The notes under the pieces: generated by a model
The model's database searches: none
What the model was told of the DNA's origin: nothing
The model's input: the letters and a program-made list of their open reading frames with translations, nothing else
In this document: in pieces, positions 8,059 to 17,002 of the stretch
Layout: the number at the start of each line of letters is the position of its first letter
Position numbering within the stretch: position 1 is the stretch's first letter
Source of the DNA: Desulfobacteraceae bacterium
GTDB taxonomy: Bacteria > Desulfobacterota > Desulfobacteria > Desulfobacterales > SURF-7
Assembly (NCBI GenBank): GCA_003599865.1
Contig: QZKS01000030.1
Span: 1-62,571, forward strand
Direction: 5' to 3'
Length of the DNA stretch: 62,571 nt
Made by a program: the position numbers and the translations under genes

Positions 8059-10278
8059 TTATATATGTATGGTAAGCAGCGTAAAGTTGCCGTTATCCTC
8101 ATCAATGGGCTGGGCCGGGTCCTGTTTTTCCAGTTCCTCCATGGTTCCGATGCCGGTTTCGATCAGTTGTATTGATTTTTCGATGTGCTGCATGAATGTT
8201 CCGGGTCTCAGCATTTCTCCGTAGCACCGGGTATAGGAATAGATGCACAGGTTCTGTTTTTCCAGTTCCCGGGCCATGGGAATGGTGGCCTTGAGAAATT
8301 GAAGAACGTGTTTGACGATACTGACGGTGCGGGTCGGGAAAAAATCCCACAATACAACGGCAAAACAGAAATACAGGGTCGGGCGATAGGCCTTCAGGGT
8401 CACCGACTCATCATGCCTGCTGAAGCTCTGGGTCAGAATTTTTTCCAGGTAGTCATAGGGCATCTGATCCGGCGTTTTCTTCCGGACCCAGTTCAGCGCG
8501 AGGAAAATATCCAGAGCCTTCTGCCGGTATTCGCTTTTGGGCACGCTGATCGGCTTGCGGGCATCGGTAAAGAATTCTTCGTGGGTCAGCAGGATATCCT
8601 TGATAATCTGGGTGCAGACCAGAAGATAGATGGAGCGGTATCCGGTGGGCGAGACCATGATTCCCCGTTCAAACAGTTTTTCCGCCCTGGCAAACAGATC
8701 GATCACCTCGGATTTCAGTTGGCGGAAATCCGGAAACCGGTCGCCCGAATCCGCGCTTTCACGCATGCGCCGCAGGGTATTCACCGCCCTGGACAGATTG
8801 ATTACCGCATATTCACAGAAGAAATCCTCATCCAGGGTATTGCAGTTTTCCAGGATGAATTGGGCTTCCTCCTCTGCGCGTTTGAACTGAATCCCGGCAA
8901 TGGCGTGGGAAGGGGCTTCAATGGCAAGATTCCGGAAAAGAGCCATTCGAAGTGCCCTGGCATTGAGGTTGGTCGGGTCGATGCTCAATACGATTCGCAG
9001 GATCTCGTTGGCCTCCCAGAAACTTCTCCTGTAATAAAGGGTTTTCGCGATCTCGATCCCCAGAAGTGAATTGTGGGGAAAGGAAAAAAAACGGGTGATG
9101 GCGTTGGGTTCGATTTTTTCTTCCAGCTGCTCCGGAAACATGAAAAACTGACTTAACAGCTCGACCGAGGAGGGTTTGTTCTGCATGATTTCATCTTCCA
9201 GCAGATGGGGAATGAAATCCCAGTAAATGGAACTCCACAGTCCCGATACCCACCAGATGTTCAGGGTTTCTCCGTTAAAGAGGGTCGCTTCCTTTGGATG
9301 CGGGCAGAATACCGTACGGATGTCGCTGATCAGGATGCACTGGTGTGTGTAATCGGTCATCCGGATCACCGGATCGCCCGGAAGCTTGGCATTGAGGATG
9401 GGCAGGAGATAATTGTCCAGATTGGCAAAATCACCGGTCGCAATACCGATGGATAAAAAACGGTTTTTGGTGCAATAGTCGGACAACGCCCAGCGGATGG
9501 CCATCTGATGGGCCACGGATATGGCATTCCGGATGCTTCTCTGATAGGAGGTGGGGTAGTTGGCCCGGCCTTCCTTGGGAAAATCAATAAAAATGGTGGT
9601 AATATCGTATGACTTGACTTTTCCCCAGGTTCCGTACGGCAGCAGGTTGATGGAATTCTGGATATAATTTTTGACATTGTTCTTCAGCCAGACCACGGCG
9701 TCATGACCAATGACATCCCCCCGGCTGGACAGGGTCAGGCCGATTCTGACACCCTCATTGAAGCTTCGGGGCTGGTTGGTTTCCTGGCAGAGCCTGAAAA
9801 GGGTTTCATAATTCCAGGACGGGTCGATATCCGGCCGTTCATATCCCAGCCAGAATGAGAGACACCGCAGCGCATTCCGCTTATGGGGGGTATCTGCCGG
9901 TTCTTTTTTCAGCCGGGTCAGCATGGTGTTGGTCAGTTTGGGCAGATCGATCTTTTTTTTCTGGATCAGGGCATTGATCCGATCGGTCATGGCCCGCTCG
10001 GAGATGCCGATATTCAGGAGGGCATTCTTTTTTTTGAACAGTTCTTCGAATGTCAGATCTTTGGGAAAGGCAATGACGGAATTGTCCCTTGCATGGTTCT
10101 GGATAAACCGCGTAAGGGCATTTTCATCGCATTCAGGGATGAGGTTTTCCTGAAAGGCAAATTCGACAAAAGAATGAAAAACCTTCTGGTTGTCGCTTTT
10201 TTTAATGAAATTGTGTAATGTTTCAAGATTCGGGAAAACAGCCAGAAGCGCGGAATGGGCTTGTTTGTCTTTAATCAT
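8059..10278 (-). CDS. Large protein: possible degenerate cyclase-like domain plus helical repeats
   Basis: A 739-residue soluble protein of no family I can name with confidence. Residues ~195-330 have a rhythm like class III nucleotidyl cyclases: SYDITTIFIDFPKEG, an Ala-rich helix, RFLSIGIATGDF, then PGDPVIRMTDYTHQCILISD. The metal-binding aspartates are not clearly conserved. The C-terminal half is alpha-helical, with TPR-like spacing around LYYRRSFWEANEILRIVLSI. There is no signal peptide or membrane span. CAGGAA lies 6-8 bases before the ATG. It is divergent from the alcohol dehydrogenase operon, with a palindrome cluster between them. A regulatory or signalling role is only a guess. Confidence 0.65.
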   Translation of the reverse strand: MIKDKQAHSALLAVFPNLETLHNFIKKSDNQKVFHSFVEFAFQENLIPECDENALTRFIQNHARDNSVIAFPKDLTFEELFKKKNALLNIGISERAMTDRINALIQKKKIDLPKLTNTMLTRLKKEPADTPHKRNALRCLSFWLGYERPDIDPSWNYETLFRLCQETNQPRSFNEGVRIGLTLSSRGDVIGHDAVVWLKNNVKNYIQNSINLLPYGTWGKVKSYDITTIFIDFPKEGRANYPTSYQRSIRNAISVAHQMAIRWALSDYCTKNRFLSIGIATGDFANLDNYLLPILNAKLPGDPVIRMTDYTHQCILISDIRTVFCPHPKEATLFNGETLNIWWVSGLWSSIYWDFIPHLLEDEIMQNKPSSVELLSQFFMFPEQLEEKIEPNAITRFFSFPHNSLLGIEIAKTLYYRRSFWEANEILRIVLSIDPTNLNARALRMALFRNLAIEAPSHAIAGIQFKRAEEEAQFILENCNTLDEDFFCEYAVINLSRAVNTLRRMRESADSGDRFPDFRQLKSEVIDLFARAEKLFERGIMVSPTGYRSIYLLVCTQIIKDILLTHEEFFTDARKPISVPKSEYRQKALDIFLALNWVRKKTPDQMPYDYLEKILTQSFSRHDESVTLKAYRPTLYFCFAVVLWDFFPTRTVSIVKHVLQFLKATIPMARELEKQNLCIYSYTRCYGEMLRPGTFMQHIEKSIQLIETGIGTMEELEKQDPAQPIDEDNGNFTLLTIHI

Positions 10279-10306
10279 TGAAGATTCCTGTTCTATACGG
10301 GCAATC

Positions 10307-10370
10307 TGTTTTATGATAAAACATTATTTTTATCAAAACACTCTTAAATATTGCCATCTGTTTTATGATG
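10307..10370. promoter_or_regulatory. Operator-like cluster (TGTTTTATGAT repeats)
   Basis: TGTTTTATGATAAAACA (10307-10323) is a perfect palindrome with 7-base arms. A related inverse copy, TTTTTATCAAAACA, follows at 10327-10340, and a direct copy, TGTTTTATGATG, lies at 10359-10370. The copies lie between divergent genes, 110-173 bases before the alcohol dehydrogenase ATG, and probably mark a regulator's multi-site operator. Confidence 0.5.
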
Positions 10371-10479
10371 TACTAACGATATGTCTGATCATCAATCGTT
10401 CGTCAAGCCATTTTATTTTATGCCTGTGCAGGAAGGTTTGCTGTTTACCTGCCTATTGGCAAAACTAAGGAGGAAAAAA

Positions 10480-11655
10480 ATGCTGCCGGAATTTTATCAA
10501 TTTCACCATCCCACCAAAATGATTTACGGTGCGGGATTGGCATCCGATTTTTCACACGAGCTGGATGCATTGAACGCAAGAAGCTATTTTATGGTGTCGG
10601 ATCACGTTATCAATGGCCTTGGCTTGCTTGACAGTATCCGGGAAGGTATTGAACAGGGCGGGTTTACCATCACCGGGACCTATCTGGACGTGCCGCAGGA
10701 TGCTTCCATAACAGCCGTAGAGGAGATCAGCAGACTGGCAACCGAGACCGGAGCCGAAGGATTGATCGCCGTCGGCGGCGGGAGCGTCATCGATGCGGCA
10801 AAGGCCGCGAACTTTACCTTTTCCCACGGCGGTGACCTGATTGAGGATTATTCCGGTGCGGGAACCCTGACCGAACCGCTGAAGCCGCTGGTTGTCATCC
10901 CCACCACCGCCGGAACCGGGAGTGAGTGCACGCTGGTTGCGGTCATTTATGATGTGGAAAACAAGGTCAAACTGGCTTTTTCCGACGGGTTTCTTCTTCC
11001 GCGACTCGCGGTTCTGGACCCGGTCATGACCCAGTCTCTTCCGCCCAAGCTGACCGCCTCGACCGGAATGGATGCACTGACCCATGCCGTGGAGTCCTAT
11101 GTGGGTGTGGATACGTCCCCCCATTCCGAGGCACTGGCCGTAGCCGCCATTGAACTGATTTTCAATAATCTTGTCAAAGCCATCGAGGACGGAGATGACC
11201 TGGAAGCCAGGGGCGCGATGCTGATCGCTTCCAACATTGCCGGGACATCCTTTTCCCATTCCATGGTGGGCTGCGTTCACAGCATGGCCCATGCCACCGG
11301 AGGGCTTACCAGGGTTCCCCATGGGGTTGCCAACGGTATTCTGCTGGCCCATGGCATGGAGTACAATTTCGAGGAGTGCAAGGAAAAGTATGCCCGACTG
11401 GCCTATTTCATGGGACAGGATGTAACCGGTTTGTCCGTGGATGACGCAGCCCGGAAGGCCATCCAGGCGGTTCGGGACCTGCATAAAAAAATGCATGCCC
11501 TCGGAGCCATGCCCCTGAATCTGAGAGAGGCGGGTGTCAAGAAAGAGAATCTTAAGGCAATTGCAGCAGCGGCCCAGGAAGACGGCACCACGGTCTATAA
11601 TGTCCGTGAGGTTGTTGCAGAGGATATTCTGGTTCATTTGCAGAATGCATATTAA
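10480..11655 (+). CDS. Iron-containing alcohol dehydrogenase
   Basis: A 391-residue group III Fe-dependent alcohol dehydrogenase, NAD(P)-linked and cytoplasmic. It has GGGSVIDAAKA (~100-110, dinucleotide site), PTTAGTGSECT (~143-153) and the metal-site histidines in HSMAHATGG (~267). I chose the ATG at 10480, with AAGGAGG 5 bases upstream, over an upstream in-frame start at 10381 whose extra residues are not family-like. It opens a three-gene run with an SCP2 protein and an aldehyde:ferredoxin oxidoreductase, consistent with oxidising an alcohol to an aldehyde and then to an acid, or the reverse. Confidence 0.92.
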   Translation: MLPEFYQFHHPTKMIYGAGLASDFSHELDALNARSYFMVSDHVINGLGLLDSIREGIEQGGFTITGTYLDVPQDASITAVEEISRLATETGAEGLIAVGGGSVIDAAKAANFTFSHGGDLIEDYSGAGTLTEPLKPLVVIPTTAGTGSECTLVAVIYDVENKVKLAFSDGFLLPRLAVLDPVMTQSLPPKLTASTGMDALTHAVESYVGVDTSPHSEALAVAAIELIFNNLVKAIEDGDDLEARGAMLIASNIAGTSFSHSMVGCVHSMAHATGGLTRVPHGVANGILLAHGMEYNFEECKEKYARLAYFMGQDVTGLSVDDAARKAIQAVRDLHKKMHALGAMPLNLREAGVKKENLKAIAAAAQEDGTTVYNVREVVAEDILVHLQNAY

Positions 11656-11681
11656 TCTATCATGTAAAAAGGAGAGATCAC

Positions 11682-12095
11682 ATGCCTGTTTTTGAAAGTT
11701 CTGAAAAATTTAATGAGGTTCTGGGTGGATTTTTTCGACTGCTCGGCGATACGCCCGAGATTGCCGACAAGCTTCTGGCTTCCAAGCTGATCATCCGTTT
11801 TAACTATACGGACCCGGACCTGGTGCTGGTGATTGATTGCTCCGGCGAGAAAATAGAGGTTCGATCCGGAGATATGGACACCAAGGCGATCGTAGACATG
11901 AAAATGAGTTCGGATATTGCCCATAAATTCTGGTTCGGCAAGGTCAACCTGACCATGGCATTGACCCGGAGACAGATGATTGCCAAGGGACCGGTTCCGA
12001 AAATCCTGAAACTTCTGCCGGCCATTAAACCCAGTTATGCCATGTATCCCAAGTATCTGGTAGAAAACGGCTATGGTCAGTACAATATTCATTAA
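11682..12095 (+). CDS. SCP2 sterol-carrier-domain protein
   Basis: A 137-residue protein made of a single SCP2 (sterol carrier) domain, a fold with a hydrophobic tunnel for acyl or other lipid-like ligands. The typical pattern DPDLVLVIDCSGEKIEV (~46-62), then MDTKAIVDMKMS and the late helix WFGKVNLTMALTRRQMIAKG, is visible. There is no signal peptide. It lies 26 bases after the alcohol dehydrogenase and 37 before the AOR, so it may present a hydrophobic alcohol or aldehyde to these enzymes; that is inference from order. Confidence 0.85.
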   Translation: MPVFESSEKFNEVLGGFFRLLGDTPEIADKLLASKLIIRFNYTDPDLVLVIDCSGEKIEVRSGDMDTKAIVDMKMSSDIAHKFWFGKVNLTMALTRRQMIAKGPVPKILKLLPAIKPSYAMYPKYLVENGYGQYNIH

Positions 12096-12132
12096 GCGGA
12101 TCGTATCAACAAAACGGATATGAGGTGACAGG

Positions 12133-14022
12133 ATGGAGAAACAACAGATGGGGGGGTATGCAGGAACCATTTTATATGTTGACCTGACCACCCGAAACAT
12201 ATTGAAAAAGCCTCTGGATCCGGTTTTTGCCAGGGAAAACATCGGCGGCCTTGGGTTCAGCACCCGGATTTTTCTGGACCTGATTCAGGCAAAACCGGAT
12301 TTTGATGCATTGTCGCCGGACAACCCCTGCATTCTGATGACCGGGCCGCTGACCGGGATGATGATGAACGGGGTGGCCCGGTGGACCGTATGCGCAAAAT
12401 CTCCATATACCGGTTTCTGGGGTGACGCCAATGTGGGCGGTCATTTCGGAGCCGGCCTCAAATTCGCAGGATATGACGGCATCGTCATCACCGGCGCCTC
12501 GGAAAAACCGGTTTTTCTATTCATCAAGGATGATCTTGTTGAGATCAGGGATGCCGGACAATACTGGGGAAAAGATGTTTACACGGTGACCGATTCCATG
12601 AAGGCGGATCTCAAGAACGAGTCGTTTAAAAAAGCGCAGGTGGTGACCATCGGGCCGGCAGGCGAAACCCTTGTCCGTTTCGCATCCCTGGTCCATGACA
12701 AGGGGCATGTTGCGGGCAGAACCGGCATGGGCGCCGTCTGGGGGTCCAAAAAACTCAAGGCCGTCTATGTGACCGGCAGCAGGAAGATTGCGCCTGCCGA
12801 CCCGGACCGGTTGAAAGAGCTTCGGAATGAACTCAAGGAGGTCTATGAAGGGAGCATCTTCATCTCCGCCATGATGTCATCGGGGACCCCTTCCCATATG
12901 GATGTCGGCATCATTTCCGGGGATATTCCCATTAAAAACTGGCAGCTGACCGAATGGAGTGAAATCGATGAACTGGGACCGGCTGTCATTGAAGAACGGA
13001 TCCATGCCGGTAACAAGACCTGCTTTGGATGCGGGGTTGCCTGTAAAAAAGAAGCGGAAGTCAAGGAAGGGCCGTTTCAGATGAAAAAGGGGCCCAGTCC
13101 GGAATATGAAACCGTTGCCACCTTCGGTACCATGTGTCTGAACCCGAGTATCGAGTCGGTAGCCAAGGCCAATGAAATCTGCAATCAATACGGCATGGAT
13201 ACCATTTCCTGCGGTTCCACCATCGCCTTTGCCATTGAATGTTTTGAAAAAGGATTGATTACGGAAAAGGATACCGATGGACTGGAACTGACCTGGGGAA
13301 ATTCCGAGGCCATCGTTAAAATGGCGGAAAAGATCGGAAAACAAGAGGGCTTCGGTGCCATACTCTGCCAGGGAAGTCAACGGGCGGCGGATCATATCGG
13401 CGGTAATGCCCATGATTTTCTGACAACGGTGAAGGGCCTGGAAGCACCCATGCATGATCCCAGAGGCGCCCATGGCTATGGACTGGCTTATGGCGTATCT
13501 CCCCGGGGCGCCTGCCATGAGGCAAGCCTGACCTTTGAGGTGGAAGGCGGTGCCATTTTTATTCCCGAGATTCCGGAATTATCCAGTGAACTGCCCATGG
13601 GAAGCGAAGGCCGGGCAGCACTGAATGTGGCTACCCAGGATTACGGGATGTTTTTTTCCAATTGCGCCGTATTCTGCAACCTGGGAGCCGGGCCGCTGAC
13701 GGCTACCCCCGCCATTGACATGGTGAACCATGTCACCGGATTTGACTATACCCTGGAAGAAGTCATGGAGATCGGAAAAAGGGTCTGGTATCTGAAACGG
13801 GGATTGACCAATCTGTTCGGTGCACGGGCAAAAGACGACAGGCTGCCCAAGCGGCTGATGACGCCGATGGAGGAAGGCCCGACAGAAGGAAGCGTGCCGG
13901 ACATGGACCTGATGCTCAATGAGTTTTACGAGATGCGGGGCCTTGACCGGGAAGGCGTCCCGAAAAAATCAGTCCTCCTGGATCTGGGGCTGGGCAAGCT
14001 GGCGGAATTGCTGTATCCATAG
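12133..14022 (+). CDS. aor: Aldehyde:ferredoxin oxidoreductase (W/Mo-bis-pterin)
   Basis: A 629-residue AOR-family enzyme that oxidises aldehydes to acids with ferredoxin as acceptor, or reduces acids at low potential. The N-terminal domain begins GGYAGTILYVDLTT. The [4Fe-4S] cluster cysteines are in CFGCGVACKK (~297-304), with a later Cys candidate in NCAVFCNLG (~514). Pterin-binding stretches include DPRGAHGYGLAYGVSPRG (~440-457). The length matches the family. It is third in the ADH-SCP2-AOR operon. Tungsten versus molybdenum cannot be decided here, and no pterin biosynthesis gene is adjacent. Confidence 0.93.
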   Translation: MEKQQMGGYAGTILYVDLTTRNILKKPLDPVFARENIGGLGFSTRIFLDLIQAKPDFDALSPDNPCILMTGPLTGMMMNGVARWTVCAKSPYTGFWGDANVGGHFGAGLKFAGYDGIVITGASEKPVFLFIKDDLVEIRDAGQYWGKDVYTVTDSMKADLKNESFKKAQVVTIGPAGETLVRFASLVHDKGHVAGRTGMGAVWGSKKLKAVYVTGSRKIAPADPDRLKELRNELKEVYEGSIFISAMMSSGTPSHMDVGIISGDIPIKNWQLTEWSEIDELGPAVIEERIHAGNKTCFGCGVACKKEAEVKEGPFQMKKGPSPEYETVATFGTMCLNPSIESVAKANEICNQYGMDTISCGSTIAFAIECFEKGLITEKDTDGLELTWGNSEAIVKMAEKIGKQEGFGAILCQGSQRAADHIGGNAHDFLTTVKGLEAPMHDPRGAHGYGLAYGVSPRGACHEASLTFEVEGGAIFIPEIPELSSELPMGSEGRAALNVATQDYGMFFSNCAVFCNLGAGPLTATPAIDMVNHVTGFDYTLEEVMEIGKRVWYLKRGLTNLFGARAKDDRLPKRLMTPMEEGPTEGSVPDMDLMLNEFYEMRGLDREGVPKKSVLLDLGLGKLAELLYP

Positions 14023-14080
14023 AGAACATTATGTTCATGCCGGATTCTATGGGTGGTCGCTTCTGTCCGGTTCCTTCCGG

Positions 14081-16171
14081 TCAAGCCGGCGGCAATTGCA
14101 ATTGGTCACCGGCAAAGGAATCCGGCCCGCTCCGGGACAGACCTCCCGAATGGTTTTTCAGGCGGAAATGGTTGAGGAGTTCCCTGACATGGGCTGCCTG
14201 GGAAGCCAGTTCCTGAGACGCTGCAGAGGTTTGCTCGGCATGGGCGGTATTCTGCTGGGTAACACTGTCGATCTGGGCCAGACCCTGGTTGACCTGGGAA
14301 AGGCCCATGGCCTGTTCATTGCTGGCGGATGCAATTTCTCCCAGCAGATCAGCCACCTTGGTGGTGTCGGATTGAATCTGGGAAAGGGTTCCGGCCGTGG
14401 TTTTCACCATACCGTTCCCATCGGCGATTTTTTGAACGGCGGATTCAATCAGCAGGGCAGTTTCTTCCGCGGCCTTGGCGCTTCTTCCGGCCAGGTTGCG
14501 GACTTCCTGGGCCACCACGGCAAAACCCTTGCCGTGTTTTCCCGCCCGCGCCGCCTCCACCGCCGCATTCAGCGCCAGCAAATTGGTCTGAAAGGCAATA
14601 TTGTCGATAGTACTGATAATTTTCTGCATTTCCTTGCTGGCGTTCGTAATCTCGCCCATGGCAACGGTGACTTCCGTCATTTGCTGAACACCTTCTTTTG
14701 CAGCCTCGCGGGCTTTGGAAGACAATTCCTCGGCCTGCCTTGCATTTTCCGCATTGGTAGTGGTCTGTGAGCCGATTTCCGTTAAGGAACTGGTGATCTC
14801 CTCCAGGGAGGCAGCCTGTTCCGTCGCGCCCTGGGAAAGGGACTGGCTGGCATCGGACACCTGTGTTGAGCCGGAGGCCACCTGGAATACAGCCTCATTG
14901 ACCTGAGCCAGAATCTGATTTAAATTTTGGTTCATGGCCTGCAAGGATTTTCCCAGGCTGTCCACGTCTGAATTCAGTTGAACCTCATGGGTTAAATCTC
15001 CCTGAGATATGGATTCAGCCAGTTTGCCTTTGGCCTCCAGGCTGTCCGCCATGAGGTCCAGTGTCCGGGCCAGGCGGCCGATTTCATCCTTCCGTTTCAG
15101 GTTGAGTCTGCGGGACAGATCGCCCCGGCCAATGGCATCGGCCAGTCCGATGGTTCGCGTTATGGGGCTTGAAAGGGAGCGATAGACAAAAATACTTAAG
15201 GCGGCCATGACGGCAAAAATACTCAAGACACCGGCTCCAATGGCCCAGTTGCTGATTTTTTCAGCGTGTTTCACCTTGGTGTCACCCAGTTCCGTAATTT
15301 CATTGGCCATGGTTTTGGATTGTTCACCGGATTCGGTGCTTTGCCGGATGGCAGTCTGATTTTTCGACCATAAATCAACGATTTGATTCTCGATGGCATC
15401 AATTCCATTGATTTTTTCATGGACTTTTTGCCAGACCGAAAAAAAAGCATCTACCCCGGCAGCCTTGATCATGGTTTCCGCGTTTTGCACCTGCAGATCA
15501 ATCTCCTTTTTCAGCTCCTGCCGTTTGGAAGAATATTCGTCAGTCCGCGCATTCAAAAAAAGATTTTCATTCAAATTGAGCATGATTTCGTTCTTAATCC
15601 CCAGAAGCTGATGAAATTCTTTACGAACGGCGTCTTTTTGCGGTGAAAGCCGGTCACCATTGATCGAAAGCTCGTTTTCTTCCTGATCAACAACCTGAAT
15701 GATATCATTCAGCAAGGAATCGATTGTCAGAAAGGTATCGCGGAGTTCAACCTTGGCCCGGTTCATGGCAAGGGTATTTTCAACGATGGATGAAAACAGT
15801 TTGGCGCTTTCCTCCTCCAGCTGCTTCATGCGGCCTAAAAGACTTTGAATTTCCGGGTCTTCTGTGGACAGCTTGATGGTTTCCATCACCCCTGACAATT
15901 GATCCCGAAGCGTTCGGGATGCCTGAACCAGGTTGTCATCCGCAGACCGGATAAAGCGATCTTCAGTCATTACAATCGTTGAAATCATACCGGACGAGAC
16001 CTGGCTGAGGCGGCTGATCTCATTTTCATGCTTGATGAAATTCTGCATATACCGGCCGATGCCGCCGATCATGAACATGCCTGAGATACCGATCACGGAT
16101 AGAATAATGATTCTGGCTTTAATGGAATAGATATTGATTTTCCGCCGATCTTTTTCAAATGCGACAGTCAT
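14081..16171 (-). CDS. Methyl-accepting chemotaxis protein
   Basis: A 696-residue transmembrane chemoreceptor. TM1 is around residues 20-42; a ~230-residue periplasmic helical domain follows (four-helix-bundle-like, many Glu/Asn); TM2 is near 295-320 ([16 protein letters not shown]); then a HAMP domain and a long cytoplasmic coiled coil. The signalling tip contains the [15 protein letters not shown] region. No CheR pentapeptide is visible at the C-terminus. I start at the ATG at 16171 with AGGGTGAT upstream; a TTG 18 bases earlier lacks a ribosome site. It follows a secreted Cache-domain gene by 41 bases, probably in one transcript. Confidence 0.9.
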   Translation of the reverse strand: MTVAFEKDRRKINIYSIKARIIILSVIGISGMFMIGGIGRYMQNFIKHENEISRLSQVSSGMISTIVMTEDRFIRSADDNLVQASRTLRDQLSGVMETIKLSTEDPEIQSLLGRMKQLEEESAKLFSSIVENTLAMNRAKVELRDTFLTIDSLLNDIIQVVDQEENELSINGDRLSPQKDAVRKEFHQLLGIKNEIMLNLNENLFLNARTDEYSSKRQELKKEIDLQVQNAETMIKAAGVDAFFSVWQKVHEKINGIDAIENQIVDLWSKNQTAIRQSTESGEQSKTMANEITELGDTKVKHAEKISNWAIGAGVLSIFAVMAALSIFVYRSLSSPITRTIGLADAIGRGDLSRRLNLKRKDEIGRLARTLDLMADSLEAKGKLAESISQGDLTHEVQLNSDVDSLGKSLQAMNQNLNQILAQVNEAVFQVASGSTQVSDASQSLSQGATEQAASLEEITSSLTEIGSQTTTNAENARQAEELSSKAREAAKEGVQQMTEVTVAMGEITNASKEMQKIISTIDNIAFQTNLLALNAAVEAARAGKHGKGFAVVAQEVRNLAGRSAKAAEETALLIESAVQKIADGNGMVKTTAGTLSQIQSDTTKVADLLGEIASASNEQAMGLSQVNQGLAQIDSVTQQNTAHAEQTSAASQELASQAAHVRELLNHFRLKNHSGGLSRSGPDSFAGDQLQLPPA

Positions 16172-16212
16172 TGAAATCACCCTGCTCAATCATTTAGTTT
16201 TCCATTTGCTGT

Positions 16213-16674
16213 TTATTCATAGACGCCTGCCGCCATCACGGCGGTTGTATTGGGCACCCGATAAACATAGGTCAGCTTCGGAACCGGAACATTGGAATCC
16301 GGTTTAGGCCAGTAATAGCTTATCCATCCTTCCCCTTTTTCCTTGGCCACATTGATGAATTCGGCAAAGAACAGCTTGCCGTTTTTGTCCTTGATATTGA
16401 ACAGGTTTTTACCGATGAGCTGGGGTCTTTCCGGATGGGCGATATTGGCCTGTTTTTCAATGTCAATACAGAACACATAACTGTCTTTCCAGACAAAGGG
16501 GCCATTTTTATCATTGACAACCTTCAATGTTTCCTCAAGGCCTTTTTCCGTTGCCATCTTTGCCGCTTCCTTGCATTTGGCAACCGCTTCGTCCTTTGTG
16601 GCCATTTCTTCCGAATAAACAGAACCTGCCATACAGATCAAAGCCAGACTCATCAACAATGCAATCTTTTTCAT
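16213..16674 (-). CDS. Secreted single-Cache-domain protein
   Basis: A 153-residue protein with a clear signal peptide (MKKIALLMSLALICMAGSVYS). The rest is a Cache_2-type sensor domain: a long helix (DEAVAKCKEAAKMATEKG), then NGPFVWKDSYVFCID, HPERPQLIGKNLFNI, GEGWISYYWPKP and the C-terminal LTYVYRVP strand. Such domains bind small acids, amino acids or amines. It has no membrane anchor or output, so it probably works with the adjacent chemoreceptor. AAAGGAGG precedes the ATG at 16674; an upstream in-frame extension reaching 16869 lacks these features. Confidence 0.88.
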   Translation of the reverse strand: MKKIALLMSLALICMAGSVYSEEMATKDEAVAKCKEAAKMATEKGLEETLKVVNDKNGPFVWKDSYVFCIDIEKQANIAHPERPQLIGKNLFNIKDKNGKLFFAEFINVAKEKGEGWISYYWPKPDSNVPVPKLTYVYRVPNTTAVMAAGVYE

Positions 16675-17002
16675 TACCAGCCTCCTTTTGAAGTAATATG
16701 GGACTACTTGAATGGGCCGAAAGCAATATTCCGCTTGAATGACCTGAACCGTTTCGGCCGGAACCACTATAAAAATGTTGGATTGTTTACGATAGATTAT
16801 ATAATATGGATCAGCATGTTGTTGCGTATGATTATGGTTGATAATATATTTTTTTGCTGTTGTTGTCAATCCTGTTTATAGCGGACTGTTGATATTAGAA
16901 CTTTGCGCTGCTTTTTTCTTGCAGGAAAAGGCGTATGGATGTTAGAACCAGAAAACCATTCATTCCGGATAAAAACCGAGTACTTAAAAAAAGGAGTCCC
17001 TG
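16675..17002. other. Intergenic region between divergent units
   Basis: 328 bases without a recognisable gene. The half next to the Cache gene is A+T-rich and holds the minus-strand sigma-70 type promoter listed separately. The plus-strand end carries only the AAGGAG ribosome site of the acyl-CoA dehydrogenase; I saw no convincing promoter for that gene. Confidence 0.6.
16841..16869 (-). promoter_or_regulatory. Candidate sigma-70 promoter for cache-mcp
   Basis: On the minus strand TTGACA (16869-16864) is followed after 17 bases by TATTAT (16846-16841). The -35 is perfect and the -10 matches five of six consensus positions. Transcription would start about 160 bases upstream of the Cache-domain ATG. 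Confidence 0.6.

Noticed and set aside
10381-10479. Upstream start for the alcohol dehydrogenase
   Set aside because: The added residues are not family-like, and the ATG at 10480 has AAGGAGG at ideal distance.
10552-11637. Minus-strand open frame of 361 codons
   Set aside because: Mirror of the alcohol dehydrogenase gene; Gly/His-rich low-similarity translation.
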